This document shows, in pieces, positions 10,263 through 20,673 of a stretch of 20,776 bases of DNA (position 1 is the first letter of the stretch; each line of letters begins with the position of its first letter). The translations under genes were made by a program, and so were the position numbers. The stretch is from Saccoglossus kowalevskii (taxonomy: Eukaryota > Hemichordata > Enteropneusta > Harrimaniidae): NCBI RefSeq assembly GCF_000003605.2, contig NW_003147273.1:115791-136566 (forward strand), written 5' to 3'. The notes beneath the pieces were generated by a model. The model did not search any database. It saw only the letters and a program-made list of their open reading frames with translations, and was not told the origin of the DNA.

Positions 10263-12117
10263 AAATGCAAACAAATTCACAATTCAAAAGACAAAAGAAA
10301 TATATTGCATTAATGGTGACTAAAATGCTGATTTGACCACTTATTTGCTTTGACTTTTTTCTGGTTTATCATGCGCTACTTTCCAACAATGGGTTCAATG
10401 TATGGCTGCTTTCTTCAGTAACAAAATAGGGATCATTCCAGTACCTTCCTCAGCTGGCGCTTGAGAAAATATAGCCGTGCAAGTCCACTGAGCAATAGTT
10501 GGGGGGAAGATCTTTTATATTGATTAGAACACCCGAAGTTCTTAAAGTTGCTATGGAGATGCCCCACTTGAGTGCTGTGATGTTCACATGTTGGAAGAAT
10601 CAATTATCTAGATAAGGAGTGGATATGCATCTCCAGTTGATGCAATATAGCCACTACTACCATAACACATTTTTGATACCATAAACGCAGTGATACAAGG
10701 TGGGTGTGACTACACTTAGAGCCCATTCAATCTCACGACATGCATGCAGTGGTGCATGGTAACACATGGTATTATTTTGGGCAAACATGTTGAGTTACCA
10801 TGTCAAGAGTAGCATTACTACAGTAACATGGTCACAAAACTTTCCAGTGACAGTTTATTGCATATTGATGCCCCTGTGAGTATGAATATGTAATTGTCGA
10901 CAATGGCGGTGAGGGCAATGGTGAATTATCATTGACTGCCTTGACTCCCTTGAAATCATTTGTAACAGAATGTAAGCAAAACTTAATCAATAAAATCTGG
11001 GTTAGGCAGAAATCATCAGTTTGTCGTAGGACGTAGACATGTGGTGGGTGTATGTAGCGGAGTAGTATGCAGACACAGCCGACGAAAGAAGTCTCACTAA
11101 AAATAGGTAGTAACAGCTTGATGGCAAATGCAATGGGCACTCTACCCACCAGTCACTGGAAATCATAGTTTGTAAAGCTATTCATTTCATGAGTTACACT
11201 CTGAAAGTCGATATGTAATGAAACTCAAGTATTACATTGACTCACTGGTAGGTGCCATGGAGTCATCCAGGCATTGACAATTAGTGATGAAGTCACTGTT
11301 TGAATCAGACTCCTGAAGACGAATTGAAGCATTTTGTCATGTGTTTAAGCATTGAGATACCTCTTGCAACCAAACCTCGCATAAACCACATGCAATGACA
11401 TTGTTGTCATCGCCTAAGCTCCCTCCTATCATAATCCAAGGTTCACCCATTACCAAATATGGTAGGATCATTGTCTGAATCTGTGATTACACTTTTTGAG
11501 ACTTAATTCATTTTTTTTCTCCAAGAAATACAGCTTATGCCAATTTGATAAATGTGTTTTCGCATGTGTTTAGTAAGATTTGAAACTGGAATGCAAATGT
11601 GATCAACATGAAAGAACCTGTATAAAAAGTTCTCCCTTGCCATCACAACAAAATAGGAGCTGAATATAAAAATATTGGGAGTGCAGGGAAGAAAGCTTTA
11701 TTTTACTGAGAATACATTTTAATGTTCTTGTATCAAATGTTCCTCACTTGTAATGTGGTTAGTCATCACATACTGTACACCTCAGATTCATGTCAGTGGT
11801 CATATAAAAGATATTCTCATTTTTTTATTTTATCCAATTATAATTGTGCTAAAGACCCGTCTGAAAAAAAACTCCACGTCAAGGTTTGACTCGTTGGTCG
11901 GTGCTGATTCCTTATAGTAACAATTTTTGTGCTAACAAAATTGTAGAATGGATCTTCTAGAATATCCCTAGTTTACCGGAACGTTTTTATAACATGTTGT
12001 TTCCATTTAACGAGATCATATTTCTCATTCTAATTATCTATTCTCCTAATATATGTTTATTTTTCTCGTTATAGCGCGATTCATGTTATGGGTGTTAATA
12101 TCGGCATTTCCATCAAT
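10263..12117. other. Unassigned sequence, somewhat more complex than its surroundings
   Basis: About 10300-11500 is less AT-biased and has long readable stretches, notably the minus strand at 10832-11149 (105 codons open) and about 10385-10800 (minus, a few stops). The plus strand at about 10895-11160 is also readable with two stops. I could not match any of these to a known protein family, so a decayed gene or transposon is possible but not shown. A perfect inverted repeat CATGGTAAC (10755-10763) / GTTACCATG (10794-10802) lies inside. From 11500 to 12117 the DNA is plain AT-rich sequence. Confidence 0.35.
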
Positions 12118-13400
12118 ACCATCTTTCAGATTCGTGTTGTTTAAATACTTGAAATGAATCAAATTGATATTTATAAAAACGATTACATATCAAATTATTC
12201 GACTGCCAAGAGGTATATCTGCACACTTACTCACATCCTGTGCTGTTTGATCATGTAAATTGTACTCAAAAACAACAACAAAACGGTTTAACCAAATGCA
12301 GATTATACGAAATTACATACTATTATTAAGTAGTATAATGTTAACACGTAAAAATTAAAAATTATCAAATGAACACATCATCTCTAGGTTCAAAAATTAG
12401 ATGGAAATGATATGCATACATATTAAATTATAGAAGTTGTCAGACACATCCGGGTATTTCCATTGTCTTCCATTTTAAACACCAGCACGTTCTTATATCT
12501 CCTGGCATTTGAATCAAAAATAAACATTTTACAGTGGGAACTAAACCCACTACTGACCTATGACACACTTTCTGCATGACGGCGAATGAAGAAAAAATAT
12601 CACAAGCAGACTCAGACTGAGTTTTAAGTAACATATTTATCATACCTGTACCATTTGTATTCAGATTCGTATTAATTAAATACTAAGAATGAAACAAATT
12701 TATTTTTATCAAAACGCGTTCATATAAAATTAGATCACTGTATCTCGGATAGAACACTGTTATTCGACTTTCCAGATGTCTGTCTTCATACTTATTCACA
12801 GCCTGTGCCCTGCTATTATGTAAATTTTACTTAAAAACAATGAAACAGTGGAAACAAATAATAGTTTCACAAAATTGCACACTAATATCAAATAACATGC
12901 AACCACGTGAAAACAAGGTCTTTCAAATGAACACGTCACCACTAGGGTCATAAATTAGATGCAAATGATATGCATACATATTAGATGATAGAAATTGTCA
13001 GACACACCCGGGTAATTTCCCATTTTGAACGCCCACATGTTCTTGGTATTTGCAACAAAAAGACATATTTAAATGTGGTAAATTAATCCCCTACCGACCA
13101 AGGACGCACTCTCTGTCTGTCGACGAAAGGGGAAGCAGTCCTCACAAGCAGACCCATTTGTAAGTAACATATTTTAATACTCACATGTTGTTTTTGTAGT
13201 CGTATTTTTTAACTACTCAGAATGAATCAAATTGATATTTATCAAATCGTTTAATAAAAAAATTATACCACCTGATCGCGGGTAGAACACTGCTATTCGG
13301 CTGCCAAGTGGTCTGATTACACACATTCACGTAAATAACAAAATCGTTAAGATGAACACGTCATCACTATACATACATACTAGATGACAGAAGTTGCCAT
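12118..13400 (+). repeat. Diverged long tandem repeat, unit about 530 bp, three copies
   Basis: Matching anchors recur. CAGATTCGTGTTGTTTAAAT and AATGAATCAAATTGATATTT near 12118-12180 are repeated near 12650-12710 and again near 13183-13240. A second anchor, GAACACRTCA followed by ATGATATGCATACATATTA, occurs at 12371 and 12929, and a shortened form at 13354. Spacing is about 532 bp between copies for the first anchor. The third copy is about 220 bp because its middle is deleted. The copies have many substitutions and small indels, so the duplication is old. The minus-strand ORF at 12440-12643 lies inside copy 1 and is not preserved in copy 2, so it is not treated as a gene. Confidence 0.8.
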
Positions 13401-13663
13401 ACACATCAAGTTGGTCTTTCATGACACAGTTCACAATCAAATCAAATAAGTCATTAGCAAATATTATATAATGACAGCAGCAGTTATAAATACACTGGAT
13501 GTAAATTGTCTCTGATGCACTGCAAGAATAAAGACTTGTTTATTATAATAATGTCTAAAAATAACAATGCCAACATATGGCTATAGGAATTTGTGTATTT
13601 ATGTCATATTACAATACAACATAACACAATACTTCAGCTCTTTCATTATTTTTTCCACGATAG
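13401..13663. other. Short AT-rich spacer, nothing recognised
   Basis: This lies between the long tandem repeat and the candidate exon. Only AT-rich unique sequence is visible. A pyrimidine run at 13641-13657 would serve as the polypyrimidine tract of the acceptor at 13662-13663. Confidence 0.4.
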
Positions 13664-13730
13664 CGAGATGGCTAGTTACACAGCAATGATGGTAATATGT
13701 GTTGTGTTACTCCTGGTCACAGATATAAAG
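13664..13730 (+). CDS. Candidate coding exon with signal peptide (rest of gene not seen)
   Basis: An acceptor-like TTTTTTCCACGATAG ends at 13663. ATG at 13668 has a good context (GAGATGG). It is followed by 21 codons reading MASYTAMMVICVVLLLVTDIK, then a donor-like AAG/GTACAG with GT at 13731, giving phase 0. The peptide has a short polar start and a hydrophobic core (MMVICVVLLLV), which fits an N-terminal signal peptide for a secreted or membrane protein. No downstream exon was found before the transposon that begins near 14.1 kb, so the gene could continue beyond the transposon, be broken by it, or not exist. The call rests on splice-like signals and hydrophobicity alone. Confidence 0.3.
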
Positions 13731-14092
13731 GTACAGTTTTTTATATGCTATCCATCCATCCATACACACATTTATGTATCATATACATGTTACATACGTG
13801 ACCTACTCTTGTAGTCACATATGACAAAAAACAATATAATAAATTATTTACCACATATCGTCATATTAAAAACAACATGTATTAAATCAAATACTTAATG
13901 TCATATCTAAATAACACAACAATGAGAAATCTGACAATACTCATAGAATATTTTATAGTTTTTCTTTCATGCTCTACTATCTCTATAAATTATTCAATAA
14001 TCATTCAGTGAGATCAGGGAGCTGTAATGAGAAGGAGACTGGATCAATTCTAATCCCCATTAACGCCCTTTGTTTTAAAGACTGTAATCCCT

Positions 14093-14099
14093 TATAAAA
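14093..14099 (+). promoter_or_regulatory. TATA box of the P-like element (putative)
   Basis: TATAAAA lies about 220 bp upstream of a strong splice donor (AAG/GTAAGA at 14312) that would end a 5' non-coding exon. A CpG-rich stretch follows at about 14130-14170. The transcription start would fall near 14125. The assignment is by position only. Confidence 0.4.
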
Positions 14100-14311
14100 C
14101 CAGTGTGTACGATTCCTTTGTCCCGTATGACCGACGCCGCGGAGAACGTCCCTGATTTCACGCCCACTGAACTGAATAGCACTTGACGAGTAATATGCTT
14201 AGTGCGCAGTTAGGGTTGAAGGTTATCACTCATGCGCATTCAGTTTTTTTTATGTTTCGTGAAGTGCCGTCTGTATTGCTCCAAGAAGTGTGAAAATCGG
14301 ATTATTTTAAG

Positions 14312-15187
14312 GTAAGATATGTCAATTTAACCTGTTTTTCAGACCACACGAATGACCTCAAGTAAAAGTTTTCTTTCGTGCGAAGTTTTGTAGTCCTCCC
14401 GAATTTATTTAGTTCAAAAGAAAGCTTGATATGTGTACTTTTTGACTATGTGAATCACCAGGTGGCCACACGGAGGCCATTTTTGAAAACATATTTTCAA
14501 TCAACCGTGTTTTAACCTTCTCATAATCTCCATAGCAAAACGTTGTTATTCTCGTCCTTTCGTTAAAAAATGTGGCTCTAGAAAACGTTTATTTACAAGC
14601 TAGATTTTGGGTTCCTACTAAATGTTTTTAGTTCAAAATAAAGTTTGCGATGTCTTCTTTCCGACTGGCTTTGTTTCCAGTACCAAACGCAATGGCCAAA
14701 TTTGATAATGCTGTTTTAATTTCGCTTGTTTTCACTGTATCGAGGAAGTGGGGGTTCCATAGCAAGGCGTTGTTATTCTCGCCTTTTTGTTAGGAAATTT
14801 GGGTCTAGAAAACGTTTATTTACAAGCAAGGTTTTGGGTTCTTACTAAATGTATTTAGTTCAAAATAAAGCTTATGATGTCATCTTTCCGACTGGCTTTG
14901 TTTCCAGTACAAAAAACAAGGGCAAAATTTAAAAATATTTTTTAAATTGCGCTTGTTTTCACATCAGGTAGCTGCAAATAAAATTGATTGTACTCGTTCA
15001 AGCAGTTGCATGAAACAGTTATTGAGTCACACTCCCACGTTCATTCAATTAATCAGTGCCAAGACTTAAATTATTTGTATGCGGATCAGAAAAATATTTT
15101 TTTTCAAAAGAAGAACTTTTAATAATAGAAGGGTTGGAATGTGGTAGTGTTTGTTTCTAATGTTCTTGTTTAATTTTTTTCTTTTAG
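14312..15187 (+). other. Intron in the 5' untranslated region of the P-like transposase gene (putative)
   Basis: The donor TTTTAAG/GTAAGA at 14312 fits the consensus well. The acceptor is TTTTTTTCTTTTAG ending at 15187, 11 nt before the transposase ATG. The intron would be 876 bp and holds the 220-230-bp tandem repeats. The first exon lacks an ATG frame joining to the transposase, so it would be non-coding. A transcript would confirm or reject this. Confidence 0.5.
14340..14962 (+). repeat. Three tandem copies of a 220-230-bp repeat upstream of the transposase
   Basis: The anchor TTTAGTTCAAAA occurs at 14408, 14627 and 14854 (periods 219 and 227). The second and third copies are close: CCATAGCAA at 14530 and 14757, CTAGAAAACGTTTATTTACA, CCGACTGGCTTTGTTTCCAG and CGCTTGTTTTCAC are shared. 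The first copy (about 14340-14529) is much more diverged. Repeats inside the ends of P-type elements can be transposase binding regions; that role here is an inference. Confidence 0.85.
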
Positions 15188-15198
15188 AGTTATTTGCC

Positions 15199-18100
15199 AT
15201 GGACAGCCATGAAGAAAATTTAAAGAAGAAATGCAGACTTTGTTGTATAGATATTGCATTAATTCATGGTAGACAACCTCTTCTAAAAAACAGCTATTCT
15301 TCAATGATTTTTTCAGAAGCCTTAATATTGAAGTATTTGATGAAGACTCCTCAATCTACCCGCCATACATTTGTCTTTCATGCTCAAAGAAATTGAAACG
15401 TTGGAATGACAAAAAGAAACGCAGAGTTGTCAAAAATATATTAAATATCAATCCTCCAGTATTTCGGGAACATTCAGATCAGTGCAATTTATGTGCTAAA
15501 GAAGAACAGAGATTCTGTGTGGATGACTTGAGTGGTCTCCTCAGTGATGGTGCAAAACTTGCCAAAGAATATGGCTACCACGTAACATCTGAAAGTGCAT
15601 TGATAGTTTGTGTGAAGACCTCAAATGAAGGGAGAGTTGTTTCTCATCGGTTGGAAATTCATCAAAATGGAAATTGGACATTGGAAGTTCACGACCGAAT
15701 AATCATGAATAATCCAGTTATTAGTGATGCCCCTGCTATCCGAGACCAAAAATCCTGCCTTTCATTATTACAGGCAGTACATGCAAGCTTGGTTTGTCCA
15801 GGCAATAAAGGGTTTTCATCACTTTGCCGAGAAAAGTCACAATCTTCTGTACTGCCAGCTGTTTTTCTGAATAAAGAAGGTGGAATAATAACATATGAAG
15901 AAAACGTAATGGGCGTCAGCACTGTAAGACATGCAAAATGTGAGCTACTTATATCAACTGGCGACAGGTGCTCAGTCTGTTCTGTTTATAGAGAAGATTT
16001 GTCATCTGTGGTATCCAAGAACAAGCTGAAGACTGAGACTAAAAAAGCAAGAACTCGTAATGATCTCCTGACACGAAAGGAACTAGAAAAGAAGGCAAGA
16101 AAACTGAACATAGAAAAAGAAGAAACAAAGAGAAAATTAAAGTCCCTTAAAGAAAAAGTGCAAGAGTTTTTGGAGACAAGTGGAGAGTTACTTGATGATG
16201 AAATGTCGTCTTCTTTTGCTAATATTATGGAAGAAAAAGAGAAAGAAATTGAAACAACATATGAAAAAAGTAGCCCACAATATTTGTTTTGGCAACAGCA
16301 AACGGAAATGGCAGGCAAACCAAAAAACACACAGACGATGGCACCCATTCATGATTAAATGGTGCATTGCATGCAAAATCTCCAGCTGCCTACAGAATGA
16401 TAAGAGGCTCAAATTACCTGATACTGCCACATGAATGTACTTTAGTAGATTACAAACAGTTCACATCTGCGACACATGGTGTGAATGCTGATATCCTACT
16501 AAGAATTAAGAAAGATGTTCAGTTTGCTAAATTACCGGACTTTAAAAAGAATGTTAGCCTAGTCTTTGATGAAATGAAAATAAAATCAGGACTTGTCTAT
16601 TAAAAATCATCAGGAAAATTAGTTGGGTTTTGTAATTTGGAAGAGGTCAACGAAGAAATTGAACAGTGCCTTAAACAAATCAAGGAAGATACCACTGAAA
16701 ATCGAGAGCCCTCTCTTGCTACCCATGTACTGGCTTTGATGGTCAGAGGTATTTTCTTACCTCTGAAAGAAGTATTTTCATGGTATCCATGTGCTGGATT
16801 TAACCGCTACCAGCTATAATGGGTGGTATGGGAGGGGATTTATGTGCTGGAAATGGCAGGATTCCAGATTAGAGCGCTTGTGTCCGATGAGGCTTCTCCA
16901 AACCGTCGGTTTTATCGCCTACACAAGGACAGTGACAGTGAAGATGAAATAACATATTACACAGACAACCCATTGAACCGAAGTCGTAAAGTATATTTTG
17001 TGTGTGACGTGCCACACCTGATAAAAACAACAAGAAACAACTGGGAAAATTCAGGTTGGCACAATAAGACAAGAAATATACATGTAAGTATAAACAGGCA
17101 GCCTGGTATTACAAGCATATTGTATTTTGAACACATAGTTTGTTCAGATTTATTATAAAAAATTGCTAATGTAATGTATTTTTTCAACACAAATTATAAT
17201 ATCAGTGTCAAAACATTTCATGGAGGCAATTGGTTGATTTGGTGGAGGGAGATATTGGCATAACTGGCACCAGTGGTATTGCCCACCTGAGACGTCTTCC
17301 AAAAATTACAAATGACCATGTTTATCTGACACCATCATCACGAATGAGAGTGAAGCTCGCAGCACAGGTGAATATCATTAATCACTACATGTATTTCAGG
17401 CTAAATACTGGTTTGACTACTTATAGTTGCTAGTTATGTTTAAGCAGTGTATGTCACTGATCATATTAATTTATATCATATTTTTTGTAGGTACTCAGTG
17501 ACACTGTGGCAAAGGCTTTTGCATCCCAAGGCAAGCACAACACAAAATCCACAGAGAAGTTTATATCCATGTTTGACAATTTGTTTGATTGCCTTAACGT
17601 CTCTAGAAGAGGTCAAAGTATAAGAAATAGAAAACCTGGATTAGAGCCTTACTGCAGGCATGATGATTGGCGATTTAAGGTATGCCCCATTTTTTTAGGA
17701 ACATTTATTTTTCTTTCTAACAATTTGATCAGGGAGCTCCCTGGTTTGATAATTGATTAAATTGGGGAGTTTTACAAATGTACTTTTGTTTTTTTTCTTT
17801 CGTCACAATAAATCATAATAGTTGAATAGGGTATCTTGTGTTGTGTTTTTTAAAATAATTATGGGACTGTAACAATTCTCTATAATATAAGAATCTTTAT
17901 TTTACAACAATGAGATATTGTAAGGCCAGACTTTTTTTATTCCTTGTTTCGCGAGTTTTTATAAGGCAATTTCTTTGAGGAGGCCGAAAAAAAATTAATT
18001 CTTTTTTTTTCCATTAGATTTGTGTGATTCTCAAAGAATTGTAAGTGAGATCTTTGATCGGAATGAAGAAATGAAATACAATTTTATTCCATGTATAAAC

Positions 18101-19036
18101 TTGTTTCTCATCTGCGCGAGACTTCGGCACTTTGATCATGATACTCCCACGATTTGTTATGCTGTGGGCAGTAAAAAATATTAAGATAAAACTAATATTT
18201 TTTTAGCATTTTTTTGCGTTTACAAGTCGGCGGGCGCGAGAAATTACGTTGAAATAAAATTATAATTTTATTTTATTTTCGGCTCCTGTTCATTCAGCGG
18301 GTTCGCGGAACAAGGGATAATAAATGTCTGGCCTAACCAAGATGTGACAAAAAATGGACATATGTACTTCATTTCAAGCTTTAATACTTTACCCATTGTA
18401 CATGCTATTTGTCTACTTGTTTTATATAAAGACTGGTAAAATATTTAGTACTTGTTGATTTGTTTTCAGTGGCTCATCAAAGATGAATTTTTGGCGTTCC
18501 TGAGTGAGTAGGAGACAGAATGCTTATCAACTACAAACATGAGCATGGCAGAGAAGCGAAACATGTGTCTCAGTAGAGAGACCTTAGAAGGCTACAGAAT
18601 TACAGGTTAGTGCTTTTTTTGACAGAATATACAGCCAGTATATAATGAATATAAAAATAAATCTAGCCATTAAAAGTAACTACTAGTTTTCATAACCAAT
18701 ACTTCATAATAAGGTTTTGTAGAATTTCATATTTACATATTTGTGTCTTTCTTTTATTTTATAGTTAATTCTTTTGTTGAGTTAGTACCAGAATTACTGC
18801 AAATTGATGGGGTCGAGTATCTTCGGAGCGAAAAGTGTTGTCAAGATTTCCTCGAGGAATATTTCTCCAAGCAACGAGGTTGTGTTGGCAGAAATGACAA
18901 CCCAACTGTACCAGAGTTTGCCAGGAATTGGTTATCGCTGTATGTTGCTGGAACAGGGAACTGTACCAACATAAGGGAAGATGATACTCAAGACTTAGTA
19001 GAGCCAATGGAACGACGAAACAGAAGGGTGGAATGA
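15199..19036 (+). pseudogene. P-element-like transposase gene, five coding exons, inactivated
   Basis: ATG 15199 is in a GCCATGG context. Coding exons are 15188-17083, 17206-17367, 17491-17679, 18470-18605 and 18765-19036. The introns have GT/AG ends and matching phases (0, 0, 0, 1), about 880 codons in all. Order: a ZAD-like zinc domain (CRLC at 15232, CLSC at 15372), CNLC, a Cys pair RCSVC, a Lys/Glu-rich coiled coil, WHPFMIKWC, FDEMKIKSGLVY, VSDEASPNRRF, VPHLIKTTRNNWENS, SSRMRVKLAAQ, then LEEYFSKQRGCVGRNDNP. These fit the RNase H-like core of P-element/THAP9 transposases. The likely catalytic acids are kept: Asp 16568, Asp 16886, and Asp 18845/Glu 18854 in a DxxE. P transposases cut and paste DNA in the nucleus. 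Lesions: a frameshift near 15285-15313 in an A6 or T6 run, two shifts within about 16330-16375, and stops at 16601 (TAA), 16817 (TAA) and 18509 (TAG, at a usual Trp). SDGAS has become SDEAS. Terminal inverted repeats were not found. Family call is by motif memory. Confidence 0.85.
17921..18336. mobile_element. Harbinger/Tourist-type MITE nested in an intron of the transposase relic
   Basis: The left end GGCCAGAC (17924) and the right end GTCTGGCC (ending 18333) start 31-bp terminal inverted repeats with 27 of 31 matches, including CCTTGTT and CGCGA inside. The element is 410 bp and is flanked on both sides by TAA (17921-17923 and 18334-18336). A 3-bp TAA duplication with GGCC-type ends fits the PIF/Harbinger (Tourist) class. 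No coding capacity is seen, so it would depend on a transposase elsewhere. It lies between the donor at 17680 and the acceptor at 18470, lengthening that intron from about 375 to 790 bp without touching the splice sites. The ends are seen directly; the superfamily is inferred. Confidence 0.85.
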
Positions 19037-19593
19037 ATCTTCATGAGGGAGTAGTAGTCAAAATAGAAAATATGGGGATAGGGGGGTTCAGTAGCTAAAA
19101 TATAAAGTAATCACAATTCTTAATTTATTAGTGTTGATTTCAGTACTGATTGAAGTTATAGATGTTCAACCAGAGATTATTTACAAGTATTTTTATGGGG
19201 GTACATGTGGTTTTATGGGGGGTAGCAGCTAAAGTGAAAGTTATTTACAAGTATTTTTTTATAAGGTTACTTATATTTATGACAATACTGACCAAAGTTG
19301 GGGGTGCTCATTGGATACAAGTATTTTCACAAGTCGGGTAGAAAAGCAACTGTACAGATTTTTATCAAATTTTCTTTGTATTTATTAATAAAAATGAATT
19401 GCACAGTTGATAGTGAATATACATTTACACTGATGGATGAGTTACAAGAGGGAGTGAGTAATCAATAGTCCCCCAAAACTGAACACTAGCTGTAATTACA
19501 AAACATACTAGGACTTCACTCTAACCCTTTAATTTTGAATCATCAAAAGAAATCATTAAAATTACATTCTCAATATTAGGCATAATTGATAAT
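19037..19593. other. 3' flank of the P-like transposase relic, with short direct repeats
   Basis: TTATTTACAAGTATTTTT occurs twice exactly, at 19177-19194 and 19241-19258, with nearby TTTTATGGGGG at 19191 and 19211. AATAAA lies at about 19386. The right end of the P-like element should fall here, since the minus-strand relic starts at 19594, but no terminal inverted repeat matching the 14-kb side was found. Confidence 0.45.
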
Positions 19594-20195
19594 TCATTTT
19601 TTCAGTTGTTTTCTTAGTGATTTCTCTCCCTTTTTAGATATTTTTTATTGTAGTCGTATGTCAACATAGCACTCCAAAATTCTCAAAAATAATGAGGAAG
19701 CTGTACATTTCTCTACAGACTAAGTCCGTAAATACCATCCACTAGTAACTGAAGATGATTTCTGCAGTTCCTCCAATAATTTATCACGTAGACTTTGGTC
19801 CTTGTATTTCTTTGCCAAGCTTGTATGTAAATAATATCTAGCAACATTTTCTAAACGCCTGAAAAATAAATACGCTTCACTATTTACATGAAACAACCCA
19901 CCCCTGTCTACTTTATTGATCCAGTCCTTGGTATAGTTCAGGAATGACATGCTGTCACAATCGCTTCCTTTCCATGAAATTAATATTGGTAAAAAGAACT
20001 GAGCGAACTTGCTATTTGGAAATCTCCTATAAAATCTAATTAGTTTATGTTGAACAAACCCAGCTACATATCTCAAAACTTGCTCCTCGTCTTGTGTGAG
20101 TTTTTCATTTTTCTCTTGTTCCAAACTCTGGTGGTCAATTTCATTCGATCTAGCTGCCAGTAACAGTTTTGATAATTCTACAAGAAGAAATTGCC
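19594..20195 (-). pseudogene. 3' exon of a second transposase-like gene, broken by stops
   Basis: On the minus strand the frame is open from about 20328 to a TAG at 19722-19720, but it has no early ATG. A likely acceptor (ATATTTCTAG) puts the exon start at 20195. Visible motifs in order are LGQFLLVELSKLLLAARSNE, LTQDEEQVLRYVAGFV, KLIRFYRRF, SFLNYTKDWINKVDRGGLF and AYLFFRRLENVARYYL. The pattern LRYVAGYV, then an acidic/Cys stretch, then a W..-VNRGGLF block is one I associate with C-terminal parts of uncharacterised transposon proteins of marine invertebrates; THAP9/P-type proteins have a loosely similar layout. After the TAG the same frame still reads SLFLRILECYVDIRLQ, a TAA at 19647-19645, then SKKGEKSLRKQLKK and TGA at 19596-19594. 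So two stops seem to be lesions near the C-terminus. The superfamily is not assigned. It faces the P-like relic tail to tail and is a separate gene. Confidence 0.6.
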
Positions 20196-20673
20196 CTAGA
20201 AATATATTTGCCGAATTTGAAATTGTTAATGTGTAAAAAAAATCATTAAAAATGTTGTTGACTGACTGACTCAACCTTAGCTGATGAAATGTATTAAGGT
20301 AGAGATGCAGTTTATTTGTGAATTTCAATCAAAAATAGTTTTTTTCGTTTTTTATACAGATTTTTATCTAAAGAACATTCTGTGAAAATTTGACCAATGA
20401 AATCTTATTGGAACACCGTTAAAATTGCTGTTTATTTTCTGGCTAAAAATAAAAAAACACTCACACGTGGCAATGTTTATGTACAATTGCCTAATTTGCA
20501 CGAGTAACCAAATAACAGGACCTTTGATTGACAATATGCAAATCGAGATTGTACGGGTCATACTTCATTCAATTCACGCGCATGTGCAATTATTCTCAAA
20601 TCAGTTCTCGCTCGCTAGCAAACCAAACATTATATTTCCTCAGCGTTTTTTTCCTAATTTTTATCATTACATT
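20196..20673. promoter_or_regulatory. Promoter-like spacer before the last ORF
   Basis: Signals within 300 bp upstream of the ATG at 20674 are a CCAAT box at 20394-20398, a perfect POU octamer ATGCAAAT at 20536-20543 and an NRF1-like CGCGCATGTGC at 20577-20587. CpG dinucleotides are more frequent at 20574-20612 than around it. The leftmost part (20196-20328) would be intron of the minus-strand relic. The use as promoter is an inference from position. Confidence 0.3.

Noticed and set aside
9395-10270. Minus-strand ORFs of 61-68 aa in the satellite
   Set aside because: They are the satellite unit read in frame; the repeated peptide follows the DNA period and stops appear where unit length breaks the frame.
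15689-17190. Minus-strand ORFs opposite the transposase
   Set aside because: They are shadows of the transposase coding strand, which carries the recognisable motifs and splice signals.
14021-19497. AGCTGTAAT at about 14021 and 19489 as target-site duplication of the P-like element
   Set aside because: The 9-bp match is direct, but the sequences just inside do not form terminal inverted repeats, so it is probably chance.
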